A DNA stretch of 64,000 bases, taken from assembly GCA_951394045.1 (NCBI GenBank), contig OX595996.1, positions 2,102,977-2,166,976 on the forward strand. The letters are read 5' to 3'. The translations under genes and the position numbers were made by a program. Origin of the DNA: Nitzschia sp. DOCU1 (Eukaryota > Bacillariophyta > Bacillariophyceae > Bacillariales > Bacillariaceae). The notes beneath the pieces were generated by a model. The model was not told where the DNA came from and searched no databases. It saw only the letters and a list, made by a program, of their open reading frames with translations. This document shows positions 43,839-53,675 of the stretch, piece by piece; positions within the stretch are counted from its first letter, which is position 1, and every line of letters begins with the position of its first letter.

Positions 43839-45472
43839 TCCTCTGGCATCTGAGGAACTTCGAAGAATATGTGGAGCAGTTGCCATTATGGGAGAGCGTG
43901 CTCCTGCAGGACATATCCTTGGAATTTGAACCTTTTGAAATTATCGAGCGCTTACAATCCGCACCAGAGGATTCTGAGTGGCACGCAGTGGTGGTATCAG
44001 ACGGGGCGGGAAAGAACCATTCCATGGCCTACGGATTAACCTTGGTGGACATACACAACACAACCCTGGCACGATGCTCTGGCCCGGCATACGGTCCGGA
44101 ATCATCCCACCGCGCAGAATCATATGGCCAACTTGCAGGATCACTACTTCTTTATCACCTACTATATTTTTGCCACGCCTGTGATTACCCCTGGAAACTC
44201 AAATGGTGCTCAGATAACGCGGGCATGCTTCGGAGGCTACAAGATCGGATGACTTACGACCACCCATACCCTAACTCAACATTGGCTCCTGATTGGGACG
44301 TTATCGAAGAAATTCACCAGACAAGAAAGCGTATTCCTGGTGCCCATATCTACGAACACGTGAAAGGCCACCAAGATTCCAGTGCCCCTTATACTACGTT
44401 GGATTTGGAAGCTCAGGCAAATGTGGAAGCTGATCGACTTGCTGGGGAATATAATTTGTTTCACTCGGAGGAGCGGCCTCGTGTTCCTCGCCTCCCATCC
44501 ACCCGCGCCCAACTATATTTGAGTGGGAGATGTGTCACATCTCATGTGCGTTCTGCCATACGTCAAGCAGCTACCTACCCGGCTCTGCAAAGAAAAATTG
44601 AAGAACGCTACAATTGGTCCCGGCGCACCTGCGCATATGTTGACTGGAGTATTCTACCTATCCTTTGCCGCCGATTCCAACATCGATCTACGTGGGTCAC
44701 CAAATTTGTACATGATTTACTGCCAACCAACGCTGTTCGGGCTCGCTACGATCCAAGCATCTGCAGCGACTGTCTCCGCTGCGGTGCTCCCAACGAGACT
44801 TTCGAACATATTCTTCAATGCCCACATCCTGCCCGACAATCTTGGCGCAACGAGTTCATGACTGCGGTCCGAGATCGATGTGATTCTATGCATACCCGAG
44901 AATCCCTGAAAGATGCTGCTATGACATGCTTGTTCCGCTACCTGTCCCGCCAACCCATCATTATTGAGGACTTTCATCCATCTGTCCGATCTCTGATTAA
45001 GGAACAGACCGAGATTGGATGGTATGCCTTTCTTCGGGGCCACGTTTCTTCCCTCTGGTCCACCCTTCAACAGGATTATCTCGTAGACACTGGCCAACAA
45101 TCTAACACCAACACGGGAAACCTTTGGATCGCCAATCTTGTTCACACCATCTGGGAATCTCTGTGGGAAATTTGGGAGGTCCACAATCAGGAAATTCATG
45201 GATTTGACGCCCGGGATCAAGAATCCAAACGCAAAGAACGCTTGGCATATGAAATCCGATACCTCCATTCGCGACGCCCCTTTGTACTCAGCGAGGACAA
45301 GGATCGCTTCTTCCTCCGCGATCTCGGATCATTTCTTGCGAAAAATCATTCGACAGTGTTGGCTAACTGGTTAACCACTTACCGGTCCATTATCGAAGAC
45401 AGTGAGCAGGCGGCTCGTTCTGCGGCCGTGGCTAACACTCGCCCACTTACTGAATATTTTCGAGTGGTGTAA
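43838..45472 (+). CDS. RNase H and zinc-finger part of the retroelement (frame 2)
   Basis: Continuation of the RT polyprotein in the next frame (NFEEYVEQLPLWES onward). RNase H residues visible are Asp in VVVSDGAGKNHSMAYG, Glu in SSHRAESYGQLAG, Asp in KWCSDNAGML, and the C-terminal DRLAG with Asp. A finger, CLRCGAPNETFEHILQCPHP, lies about 120 residues further. The ORF ends at TAA 45470-45472. The same frame stays open for 75 more codons of coding-like sequence (IARRYNPRIHFIHD, VPITHFFSPIF) to a second TAA at 45695-45697, so the first stop may be a nonsense mutation. Confidence 0.8.
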   Translation, partial: LLWHLRNFEEYVEQLPLWESVLLQDISLEFEPFEIIERLQSAPEDSEWHAVVVSDGAGKNHSMAYGLTLVDIHNTTLARCSGPAYGPESSHRAESYGQLAGSLLLYHLLYFCHACDYPWKLKWCSDNAGMLRRLQDRMTYDHPYPNSTLAPDWDVIEEIHQTRKRIPGAHIYEHVKGHQDSSAPYTTLDLEAQANVEADRLAGEYNLFHSEERPRVPRLPSTRAQLYLSGRCVTSHVRSAIRQAATYPALQRKIEERYNWSRRTCAYVDWSILPILCRRFQHRSTWVTKFVHDLLPTNAVRARYDPSICSDCLRCGAPNETFEHILQCPHPARQSWRNEFMTAVRDRCDSMHTRESLKDAAMTCLFRYLSRQPIIIEDFHPSVRSLIKEQTEIGWYAFLRGHVSSLWSTLQQDYLVDTGQQSNTNTGNLWIANLVHTIWESLWEIWEVHNQEIHGFDARDQESKRKERLAYEIRYLHSRRPFVLSEDKDRFFLRDLGSFLAKNHSTVLANWLTTYRSIIEDSEQAARSAAVANTRPLTEYFRVV

Positions 45473-45828
45473 ACCAACCCCCAAGCCCCCATTGCTCGAC
45501 GCTACAATCCCCGAATTCACTTCATACACGACAATACTCGAGTGAAGAAACGCCGCCCTCCCCTACCCACCGCTCCTGTTCCCATCACGCACTTCTTCTC
45601 GCCCATCTTTGCTCAGCCCTCCGACTCCTCCCCGCCGTCTGTCGTGTACGGCATTCCTGGTAATCCATCCAGGTCTCTACCTGGACCGTCCAACTAATGT
45701 TGGATCCCTTCACCTCCCTGTACCCCCGGGTTCACACCCACCTACTATACTACAACTGAGCAGGGCTCTATCCTCCTAGCGATGGAGGCACTAGTCTAGT
45801 AGTAAATAGAAATTTGTTGCATTTGCAT

Positions 45829-45865
45829 TATGTGTCACACCAAATAAATAAATTTGTAGCACACA
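45829..45865. repeat. Right 37-bp direct repeat flanking the retroelement
   Basis: Identical to 40991-41027; the target sequence then continues (GTCTACCAACGGCCGCAAC) as in U2 and U3. Interpreted as a long target-site duplication. Confidence 0.9.
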
Positions 45866-46304
45866 GTCTACCAACGGCCGCAACAGATGGAATGCCCGAA
45901 CACAATACTAAGTAAATGTGTAGCACACATTCTACCAACGTCGACAAATAACGAAGGTCTGGGGCTGTAATTAAGAACAATTGGCGCAAGCTCCCCACAA
46001 ATGAGACTGCCAGACAACAAAAGGGCTCTACCAAAGGCACGCAGGGCACACCGAAGTCGAGTTGGCGCCAACTGCCGAAGCACAAAACGCAGAAAAACTC
46101 GTTCCACCAGCATTGTGAGGTGACCGTTGCAATGGCATTCCACAACTTTTGAAGCCACTGCCGTTGGAATGGCCATCCATGCTTCCAACGGCATCCTCTC
46201 TCTACATCTAAATAAGGTAGTAACAATTTTGGCACCCCTCTGCCAGAAATGTTACTACCTTTGAATAAGTATAGAGGAGACGTCCCGCCCCCGCCCGTCC
46301 TCAC

Positions 46305-46440
46305 CATCATTATTGTTGTCCCACCTCCATCATCATCGTTGTCCTCACCATCATTGTTGTCGCACCTCCATCATCATCGTCGTCCTCACCATCATTGTTG
46401 TCGCACCTCCATCATCGTCGTCATGATCATCTTTATCATC
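46305..46440. repeat. GT-rich/ATC minisatellite in U1
   Basis: Three to four copies of a 37-38-bp unit (CCTCACCATCATTGTTGTCG + CACCTCCATCATC). The same repeat is present at 48845-48985 in U2 and expanded in U3. Confidence 0.8.
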
Positions 46441-46787
46441 TTCTGCTTCATCATTATCAAGGCCATTGACATCCATCCTCCATTGCTATCCTCGTTCATC
46501 CTTTGCTCCATCCTTCCTCGCTCACTTCCACTTACTCGTCATCTGTAGCTTCCTCATCCTTCATCCTTCATCATCCTGTTTTCCGAGCAAAACCAGAAAA
46601 CTAGACGACCCAACATTCAAGTCTTGTCTGTGGTCGCCCTAGAAGATATTGAATAATCTGTGTGCTTCTACTTTAATGAATAATTGATGTGTCTAGATAA
46701 TCATTCTCGCCATCGTCAGAATCACTCACTATCTAGACCTCAACTCATCGATAACGGCCTCGCCAGCTGCATCCTGGGGCTCACACC

Positions 46788-47151
46788 CCCATCATACTTA
46801 CATTCTTGTCATCATCATCGTCAGAATCACTACCGATCGTAATAGTAACACGGAGAGGATCTTCATTTTGCAAACGCTGGATCAACTCATCGATAACGGC
46901 CTCGCCGGCTGCATCCTGGGGCTCACACCCCCATCACACTTACTTTCTTCGCGACCCCGTTTACGGGAGGGCTTGGGGATGATCGCACGCTGCCTTGCAT
47001 ATGCTAGGTGACACGCGTAGGCTGTAACATGCTCGTTGACAATGAGTGCATCCTGTTTTTGCCGCTTGGGAACGATCGCACGCTGCTCAAATTGTCTGTT
47101 TTCGCCGCCAAATGTGATGTGCACGCTCTCCGCGTTACCTAGCGGCTGCAA
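46788..47151 (-). CDS. Possible minus-strand coding block in U1 (basic/acidic peptide)
   Basis: On the minus strand two coding-like blocks adjoin. The first (47151-46944) is HITFGGENRQFEQRAIVPKR, VNEHVTAYACHLAYARQRA and IPKPSRKRGREE. The second (46915-46802) is exactly 38 codons: DAAGEAVIDELIQRLQNEDP then an acidic GSDSDDDD stretch. They are separated by a 28-nt segment that begins GTAAGT and ends CAG; an almost identical 28-nt segment follows the second block. The same arrangement recurs in U2 at +2544. The frames of the two blocks do not join simply across the 28 nt, so a gene model is not secure. Confidence 0.3.
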
Positions 47152-47253
47152 AGCACAGTCTGTCTGCCTGGCAACAAAGAGTGCTCAAATTGTCTGTTTT
47201 CGCCTTGATTGGGCCAAAACTGTGTACTCATTTGCCACATTTTTCAACTACAG

Positions 47254-48007
47254 GCCACAAAGTGCGCTGGAGCAAACGAAGCGCCACATCCAGCTTGAGC
47301 TCGAAAAGCAGAAAGAAAAAATGATGCTCGGTGGGTCCGATGTGGGGCAAGCGCCTGTTGCGGGTGGCGTGACTGGTGCTGGTGCTGTCACCACGCCAGC
47401 AGTCAAGACTACAGATGACGGGCTTGATGCAGCTGCGACAAGACCTACACCCTCCACCACACATGCAGGCTATAGCCGGGGGGAAGAAGCACCGACTACT
47501 ACAGACCGTGCCACCGTGGAGACGGAAGATCAGGCCCACGTTTCACAAGACTTGGAAGCTCGTGAGCCTGTCCAAGGTGCCGTCCAGGATGGATTGGCAA
47601 TCGCTATAGATCACGTGGAGACGGAAGATCAGGCCCACGTTTCACAAGACTTGAAAGATGATGAGCCTGTAGAAGGTGCCGTCCAGGATGGATTGGCAAT
47701 CGCTATAGATCACGTGGAGACGGAAGATCAGGCCCACGTTTCGCAAGACTTGGAAGAAGGTGAGCCCGTAGAAGGCGCTGTTCAGGATGGATTGGCAATC
47801 TCTATAGATCACGTGGAGACGGAAGATCAGGCCCATGTTTCGCAAGACTTGGAAGTTCGTGAGCCTGTCCAAGGTGGGGACCCTGACCTCGTTACTTCTG
47901 TGCCTGGTGCAGACAAGGATCCACTTCTCAACGTATGGGAATTGCCTATTGTCCAGCTGTACGATGCTGCGGAGGAGGGTTGCGATCAAGATGATGCTGG
48001 GGTGTAA
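47254..48007 (+). pseudogene. Exon 2 of the RG-rich element gene in U1 (exon 1 deleted)
   Basis: Matches exon 2 of the U2 gene (51503-52256) at offset 4249, including the intron acceptor just upstream (CAACTACAG). It holds the coiled-coil-like start (EQTKRHIQLELEKQKEK), the 33-residue acidic repeats and the stop at 48005-48007. The 1705-bp deletion has removed exon 1, the donor and the upstream repeats, so no complete gene remains here. Protein-level agreement with U2 is complete over the repeats I compared, which points to recent duplication. Confidence 0.75.
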
Positions 48008-48465
48008 GACTTGGAAGTTCGTGAGCCTGTCCAAGGTGGGGACCCTGACCTCGTTACTTCTGTGCCTGGTGCAGACAAGGATCCACTTCTCAACGTATGG
48101 GAATTGCCTATTGTCCAGCTGTACGATGCTGCGGAGGAGGGTTGTGATCAAGATGATGCTGGGGTGTATGATCAGGTGTTCAAGGGGGTATCCAGTGTTT
48201 TGGGTTTGGGCGATGACGGCGGGGCCAATGCCAGCGACAACTATAGGGGGCCCAAAGCACGGGAACATGGGGTTAGGGTAGGTGCAGGCGCGCAAATCAG
48301 CCGTTGAATTTTTATACAGTATTAACAAACATATAAATATATGTGTCACACCAAATAAATAAATTTGTAGCACACAGTCTACCAATGGCGGCAACAGATG
48401 GAATGCCCGAACACAATACTAAGTAAATGTGTAGCACACATTCTACCAACGTCGACAAATAACGA

Positions 48466-48696
48466 ACTCTATTTGATGGCATCAAGGTCTGGATAATGCA
48501 GGACGGGGCTGTAATTAAGAACAGTTGGCGCAAGCTCCCCACAAATGAGACTGCCAGACAACAAAAGGGCTCTACCAAAGGCACGCAGGGCACACCGAGG
48601 TCGAGTTGGCGCCAACTGCCGAAGCACAAAACGCAGAAAAACTCGTTCCACCAGCATTGTGAGGTGACCGTTGCAATGGCATTCCACAACTTTTGA
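48466..48696 (+). CDS. Possible basic exon in the unit (low support)
   Basis: Open frame with LFDGIKVWIMQDGAVIKNSW, KLPTNETARQQKG and HKTQKNSFHQHCEVTVAMAF, ending at TGA. It repeats at 52715-52945 in U3 and, after a 33-bp deletion, at about 45955-46151 in U1. Lys/Gln-rich, could be a DNA-binding or linker exon. The Met within the frame is at 48496. No family recognised and splice sites not evident. Confidence 0.3.
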   Translation, partial: TLFDGIKVWIMQDGAVIKNSWRKLPTNETARQQKGSTKGTQGTPRSSWRQLPKHKTQKNSFHQHCEVTVAMAFHNF

Positions 48697-48844
48697 AGCC
48701 ACTGCCGTTGGAATGGCCATCCATGCTTCCAACGGCATCCTCTCTCTACATCTAAATAAGGTAGTAACAATTTTGGCACCCCTCTGCCAGAAATGTTACT
48801 ACCTTTGAATAAGTATAGAGGAGACGTCCCGCCCCCGCCCGTCC

Positions 48845-48985
48845 TCACCATCATTATTGTTGTCCCACCTCCATCATCATCGTCGTCCTCACCATCATTG
48901 TTGTCGCACCTCCATCATCATCGTCGTCCTCACCATCATTGTTGTCGCACCTCCATCATCGTCGTCATGATCATCTTTATCATCT
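48845..48985. repeat. GT-rich/ATC minisatellite in U2
   Basis: Same 37-38-bp unit as at 46305 and 53090. Confidence 0.8.
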
Positions 48986-49659
48986 TCTGCTTCATCATTA
49001 TCATGGCCATTGACATCCATCCTCCATTGCTATCCTCGTTCATCCTTTGCTCCATCCTTCCTCGCTCACTTCCACTTACTCGTCATCTGTAGCTTCCTCA
49101 TCCTTCATCCTTCATCATCCTGTTTTCCGAGCAAAACCAGAAAACTAGACGACCCAACATTCAAGTCTTGTCTGTGGTCGCCCTAGAAGATATTGAATAA
49201 TCTGTGTGCTTCTACTTTAATGAATAATTGATGTGTCTAGATAATCATTCTCGCCATCGTCAGAATCACTCACTATCTAGACCTCAACTCATCGATAACG
49301 GCCTCGCCAGCTGCATCCTGGGGCTCACACCCCCATCATACTTACATTCTTGTCATCATCATCGTCAGAATCACTACCGATCGTAATAGTAACACGGAGA
49401 GGATCTTCATTTTGCAAACGCTGGATCAACTCATCGATAACGGCCTCGCCGGCTGCATCCTGGGGCTCACACCCCCATCACACTTACTTTCTTCGCGACC
49501 CCGTTTACGGGAGGGCTTGGGGATGATCGCACGCTGCCTTGCATATGCTAGGTGACACGCGTAGGCTGTAACATGCTCGTTGACAATGAGTGCATCCTGT
49601 TTTTGCCGCTTGGGAACGATCGCACGCTGCTCAAATTGTCTGTTTTCGCCGCCAAATGT

Positions 49660-49880
49660 GATGTGCACGCTCTCCGCGTTACCTAGCGGCTGCAAAGCAC
49701 AGTCTGTCTGCCTGGCAACAAAGAGTGCTCAAATTGTCTGTTTTCGCCGCCAAATGTGATGTGCACGCTCTCCGCGTTTCCTAGCGGCTGCAAAGCACAG
49801 TGCTCAAATTGTCTGCTCCCGCCGCCAAATGTGATGTGCACGCTCTCCGCGTTACCTAGCGGCTGCAAAGCACAGTCTCT
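49660..49880. repeat. 98-bp tandem repeat upstream of the RG-rich gene in U2
   Basis: The core CCTAGCGGCTGCAAAGCACAG recurs at 49682, 49780 and 49856. The first spacing is 98 bp; the second is shortened by loss of the CTGTCTGCCTGGCAACAAAG segment. The same family stands at 58701-58925 in front of the second gene copy. Confidence 0.88.
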
Positions 49881-49881
49881 T

Positions 49882-50062
49882 TGCTGCGGTGTCAAGTCGG
49901 TTCCTGCCGCAAGGAAACAACCGCGCCGCACCTCATCATTAGCTGCGGTGTCAAGTCGGTTCCTGCCGCAAGGAAACAACCGCGCCACACCTCATCATTA
50001 GCTGCGGTGTCAAGTCGGTTCCTGCCGCAAGGAAACAACCGCGCCACACCTCATCATTAGAT
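49882..50062. repeat. 59-bp tandem repeat, three units
   Basis: The unit GCTGCGGTGTCAAGTCGGTT plus CCTGCCGCAAGGAAACAACC and CCTCATCATTA repeats with 59-bp spacing (units begin about 49882, 49942 and 50001). It ends 30 bases before the ATG of the downstream gene, so it probably forms the promoter or 5' UTR. A single unit precedes the copy at 59062. Confidence 0.85.
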
Positions 50063-50093
50063 ACCTCACTATTACCAACCCCCCACCAGCAAA

Positions 50094-52256
50094 ATGGGAC
50101 GAGGAAAAAGAGATCCTCCATACGACCACAGCCGTGGAGGAGTGCCCAAAAGACCGAAGTCTCACGATAACAGGTATGGTCCTGGGTCGCAAGGGGAGCA
50201 AGGGGACTACGATCCCTACAATGGCAGGTATGCTGTTGTTGGAGGCAGCCCTGGACATCGTGGGGGCAGTGGTGGCCGCGGCGGATGGTCCCCCAATCAC
50301 CGGCGCGGTCGTGGGTATCCCAATAACGGGCGCGGTCGTGGGTATCCCAATATCGGGCACGGTCATGGGTATCCCAATATTGGGCACGGTCGTGGGCAGA
50401 GCAGCAATTCTTCGAATCAAAGAAACACCGACCAAGGAGACCCGCCACCCTATGATGATCGTGGAAGAGGTAGATACAACCAAGGGGCCTACAATGGCGG
50501 GCAGAGCAGCAATTCTTCGAATGGAAGAAACACAGACCAAGGAGACCCGCCACCCTATGATGATCGTGGAAGAGGTAGATACAACCAAGGGGCCTACAAT
50601 GGCGGGCAGAGCAGCAATTCTTCCAATCGAAGAAATGAAAATGGCGAGTTTGAGGCTCGGAAAAGGCTTCAGGAGGAGTTGCTTCACCTGACTACTCTCA
50701 AAGAGCGCCGGGAACGATTCTGGGCTTTATCCAAAGAGGAGCAGCTGGGTCTGTTTCTACCTGGATTGGAGAGCTACCCGAATCAGATGAGTCTTTCCTC
50801 CGTACCTACCCAGGATCCCCCAGAAAAATTGGCAGAACGAATGGAGCTTACCGTGAAAGAATTGCTGGCGGGGAAGGCAAACGATGATGATGCCTCTGAC
50901 GATTTGGTTGAATCGGATGATGATAAATATTTTATGAAGGAAACCTATGAGGTAAAGGAAAGGGAGGGTCAAGAAGATGAAAAGTTCATTCGTGGCCTTT
51001 TATATTTTCCACCTCTCTGGCTTGGATTTACCGTCAGCGCTCAAGAGAGGCAGAACAACCCGAATTACTGTTGGTGCCCATGCTCGAAGTCTTCATTTGC
51101 GAGTTTGTGGAGAGCCTTTTGCGGCATCAATGAACGTGACGCTATCCTTGGGGAATTGTTCCGTTGCCCCAAGGGCCATCAGTACAATCCACAAACATTG
51201 TTGGCGCATGTGATGAGCGTTGGCAAAAGTTGTCGACGACACAAACTTCTGTATAGGTTCCTCAAAGGAAGCTTTGCAGACTACCATTACACTGGAACTC
51301 GTCATATTGCATTCAGCAGTGTGAATGAAACAACTCTGTACCCTCGTGTTTCTAAAAAGGACGGAAAGCTCATGAATGACCATGAGGTTAAACGAGCCCA
51401 TCAAAAGGACCGGGAGGACGTTAAAGCGTGAGTAACTAATTCTTGAATTGGCATTGATTGGGCCAAAACTGTGTACTCATTTGCCACATTTTTCAACTAC
51501 AGGCCACAAAGTGCGCTGGAGCAAACGAAGCGCCACATCCAGCTTGAGCTCGAAAAGCAGAAAGAAAAAATGATGCTCGGTGGGTCCGATGTGGGGCAAG
51601 CGCCTGTTGCGGGTGGCGTGACTGGTGCTGGTGCTGTCACCACGCCAGCAGTCAAGACTACAGATGACGGGCTTGATGCAGCTGCGACAAGACCTACACC
51701 CTCCACCACACATGCAGGCTATAGCCGGGGGGAAGAAGCACCGACTACTACAGACCGTGCCACCGTGGAGACGGAAGATCAGGCCCACGTTTCACAAGAC
51801 TTGGAAGCTCGTGAGCCTGTCCAAGGTGCCGTCCAGGATGGATTGGCAATCGCTATAGATCACGTGGAGACGGAAGATCAGGCCCACGTTTCACAAGACT
51901 TGAAAGATGATGAGCCTGTAGAAGGTGCCGTCCAGGATGGATTGGCAATCGCTATAGATCACGTGGAGACGGAAGATCAGGCCCACGTTTCGCAAGACTT
52001 GGAAGAAGGTGAGCCCGTAGAAGGCGCTGTTCAGGATGGATTGGCAATCTCTATAGATCACGTGGAGACGGAAGATCAGGCCCATGTTTCGCAAGACTTG
52101 GAAGTTCGTGAGCCTGTCCAAGGTGGGGACCCTGACCTCGTTACTTCTGTGCCTGGTGCAGACAAGGATCCACTTCTCAACGTATGGGAATTGCCTATTG
52201 TCCAGCTGTACGATGCTGCGGAGGAGGGTTGCGATCAAGATGATGCTGGGGTGTAA
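50094..52256 (+). CDS. RG-rich element protein, protease-less copy (2 exons)
   Basis: Exon 1 is 50094-51427 and exon 2 is 51503-52256 (75-nt intron, GTGAGT donor, CTACAG acceptor, phase 2); about 695 aa. The N-terminus (1-190) is Gly/Arg/Tyr-rich with repeats of RGRGYPNIGHG and DQGDPPPYDDRGRGRYNQG. Residues 200-320 are helical and acidic. A Cys/His-rich region follows: CWCPC, FRCPKGHQYNPQTLLAHVMS, then SCRRHKLL. Exon 2 starts with a coiled-coil-like stretch and has four 33-residue repeats (VETEDQAHVSQDLE). The ORF stops at TAA 52254-52256, created at the junction of a 162-bp tandem duplication; past it the same frame continues to AGAQISR. Compared with the 59-kb copy, the C48 protease domain is missing. 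Confidence 0.75.
51766..52092. repeat. 99-bp coding repeats in exon 2
   Basis: Four copies of a 99-bp unit encoding VETEDQAHVSQDLE then a variable part and DGLAI(A/S)IDH. Low divergence between copies. The equivalent array is at 47517-47843 in U1. Confidence 0.85.
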
Positions 52257-52416
52257 GACTTGGAAGTTCGTGAGCCTGTCCAAGGTGGGGACCCTGACCT
52301 CGTTACTTCTGTGCCTGGTGCAGACAAGGATCCACTTCTCAACGTATGGGAATTGCCTATTGTCCAGCTGTACGATGCTGCGGAGGAGGGTTGTGATCAA
52401 GATGATGCTGGGGTGT
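52093..52416. repeat. 162-bp tandem duplication that creates a stop codon
   Basis: AAGACTTGGAAGTTCGTGAG begins at 52093 and again at 52255, with near-identical 162-bp units. The junction GTGT|AAGAC gives TAA in the reading frame. At the end of the second unit the same place reads GTGTATGATCAG with no stop. U1 has the same duplication at offset 4249. Confidence 0.9.
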
Positions 52417-52490
52417 ATGATCAGGTGTTCAAGGGGGTATCCAGTGTTTTGGGTTTGGGCGATGACGGCGGGGCCAATGCCAGCGACAAC

Positions 52491-53447
52491 TATAGGGGGC
52501 CCAAAGCACGGGAACATGGGGTTAGGGTAGGTGCAGGCGCGCAAATCAGCCGTTGAATTTTTATACAGTATTAACAAACATATAAATATATGTGTCACAC
52601 CAAATAAATAAATTTGTAGCACACAGTCTACCAATGGCGGCAACAGATGGAATGCCCGAACACAATACTAAGTAAATGTGTAGCACACATTCTACCAACG
52701 TCGACAAATAACGAACTCTATTTGATGGCATCAAGGTCTGGATAATGCAGGACGGGGCTGTAATTAAGAACAGTTGGCGCAAGCTCCCCACAAATGAGAC
52801 TGCCAGACAACAAAAGGGCTCTACCAAAGGCACGCAGGGCACACCGAGGTCGAGTTGGCGCCAACTGCCGAAGCACAAAACGCAGAAAAACTCGTTCCAC
52901 CAGCATTGTGAGGTGACCGTTGCAATGGCATTCCACAACTTTTGAAGCCACTGCCGTTGGAATGGCCATCCATACTTCCAACGGCATCCTCTCTCTACAT
53001 CTAAATAAGGTAGTAACAATTTTGGCACCCCCCTGCCAAAAATGTTACTACCTTTGAATAAGTATAGAGGAGACGTCCTGCCCCCGCCCGTCCTCACCCT
53101 CATTGTTGTCGCACCTCCATCATCATCGTCGTCCTCACCATCATTGTTGTCACACCTCCATCATCGTCGTCATGATCATCTTTATCATCTGTATCATCTT
53201 CTGCTTCATCATTATCATCATCGTCGTCCTCACCATCATTGTTGTCGCACCTCCATCATCGTCGTCATGATCATCTTTATCATCTTCTGCTTCATCATTA
53301 TCATCATCGTCGTCCTCACCATCATTGTTGTCGCACCTCCATCATCGTCGTCATGATCTCTTCTGCTTCATCATTATCATGGCAATTGACATCCTCCATT
53401 GCTTCCTTTGCTCCATCCTTCCTCGCTCACTTCCACTTACTCGTCAT
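52491..53447. repeat. Large tandem unit U3 (partial)
   Basis: Follows U2 at offset 4249 through the AT-rich empty site and the basic ORF to about 53090, then an expanded minisatellite. At TCGTCAT (53447) it switches abruptly to the protease-gene tail, so U3 is a fusion of the unit start with the 3' end of the element. Confidence 0.85.
53090..53370. repeat. Expanded GT-rich/ATC minisatellite in U3
   Basis: The 37-38-bp units of U1/U2 are expanded, and a higher-order block with GATCATCTTTATCATC and TTCTGCTTCATCATTATC is repeated three times. Confidence 0.82.
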
Positions 53448-53670
53448 TGTTTGCAAATACGCCTTCGCAATCTATGAGTATATTCAACGCTTCAACTGGA
53501 AAGTTCCAAACAATTTCCACAAGACCATTGTGGAAGCAGATGAATTTCAGTTTTTCGAGAAAGACCTGGTGCCCCGCCTCCAGGGGAAATGACGACGTTG
53601 ATCATGAGGCTGAAGGAAATGTACCTTGAATCAAAGGGACGAGACGTAAATGGCATCCAAACATAATGAT
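53448..53670 (+). pseudogene. C-terminal fragment of the Ulp1-like protease gene fused to U3
   Basis: Reads IVCKYAFAIYEYIQRFNWKV and NNFHKTIVEADEFQFFEKDL, equal to the last exon of the 59-kb gene just after its catalytic Cys. Here an extra stretch of about 90 bases is present that the 59-kb copy lacks. It carries more C48-like C-terminal helix sequence (MTTLIMRLKEMYLESKG), but one base out of frame with the first part. Catalytic residues are absent, so this fragment cannot be active. The last codons (GRDVNGIQT) and the 3' flank match 60860-60893. Confidence 0.78.
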
Positions 53671-53675
53671 AGCAA

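Larger units (their letters stand above)
41028..45828 (+). mobile_element. 5'-truncated non-LTR-type retroelement (RT, RNase H, Cys/His finger)
   Basis: The 4801-bp insert lies between two identical 37-bp direct repeats inside U1; U2 (about 48340) and U3 (about 52590) keep the empty site. The reading frame is already open at the left edge, so the 5' part (where an endonuclease would be expected) is missing, as in 5' truncation during target-primed reverse transcription. No LTRs and no clear poly(A) tail; the right end reads TTGTTGCATTTGCAT. The coding content is RT, RNase H and a CCHC-like finger over two frames. A specific clade cannot be named from motifs alone. Confidence 0.82.
40893..48241. 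repeat. Large tandem unit U1 (deleted and interrupted copy)
   Basis: Starts TATAGGGGGCCCAAAGCACG. It corresponds to U2 with three changes: an inserted retroelement (41028-45828 plus one 37-bp direct repeat), a 33-bp deletion near 45955, and a 1705-bp deletion at about 47205. The arithmetic closes: 7349 minus 4838 is 2511, and 4249 minus 33 minus 1705 is also 2511. The deletion removes exon 1 of the carried gene. Confidence 0.85.
48242..52490. repeat. Large tandem unit U2 (4249 bp, most complete)
   Basis: From TATAGGGGGCCCAAAG at 48242 to the same words at 52491. Contents in order: TTAGGGTAGG motif, TSD-site AT-rich segment, basic plus-strand ORF (48496-48696), minisatellite, minus-strand block, 98-bp and 59-bp repeats, and the two-exon RG-rich gene. 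It serves as the reference for U1 and U3. Confidence 0.88.

Noticed and set aside
47642..48394. 250-codon minus-strand ORF repeated in U1 and U2
   Set aside because: It is antisense to the acidic repeat exon and the 162-bp duplication; its repetition only mirrors the plus-strand repeats.
48312..48854. 180-codon minus-strand ORF present in all units
   Set aside because: Hydrophobic, Cys/Trp-rich reading opposite the basic plus-strand frame; no domain, and it differs at frame-breaking positions in U1.
50010..50687. Long minus-strand ORFs opposite the RG-rich element gene (also 58804-59334)
   Set aside because: They are antisense reflections of the Gly/Arg repeats; the plus strand has the start, splice sites and paralog conservation.
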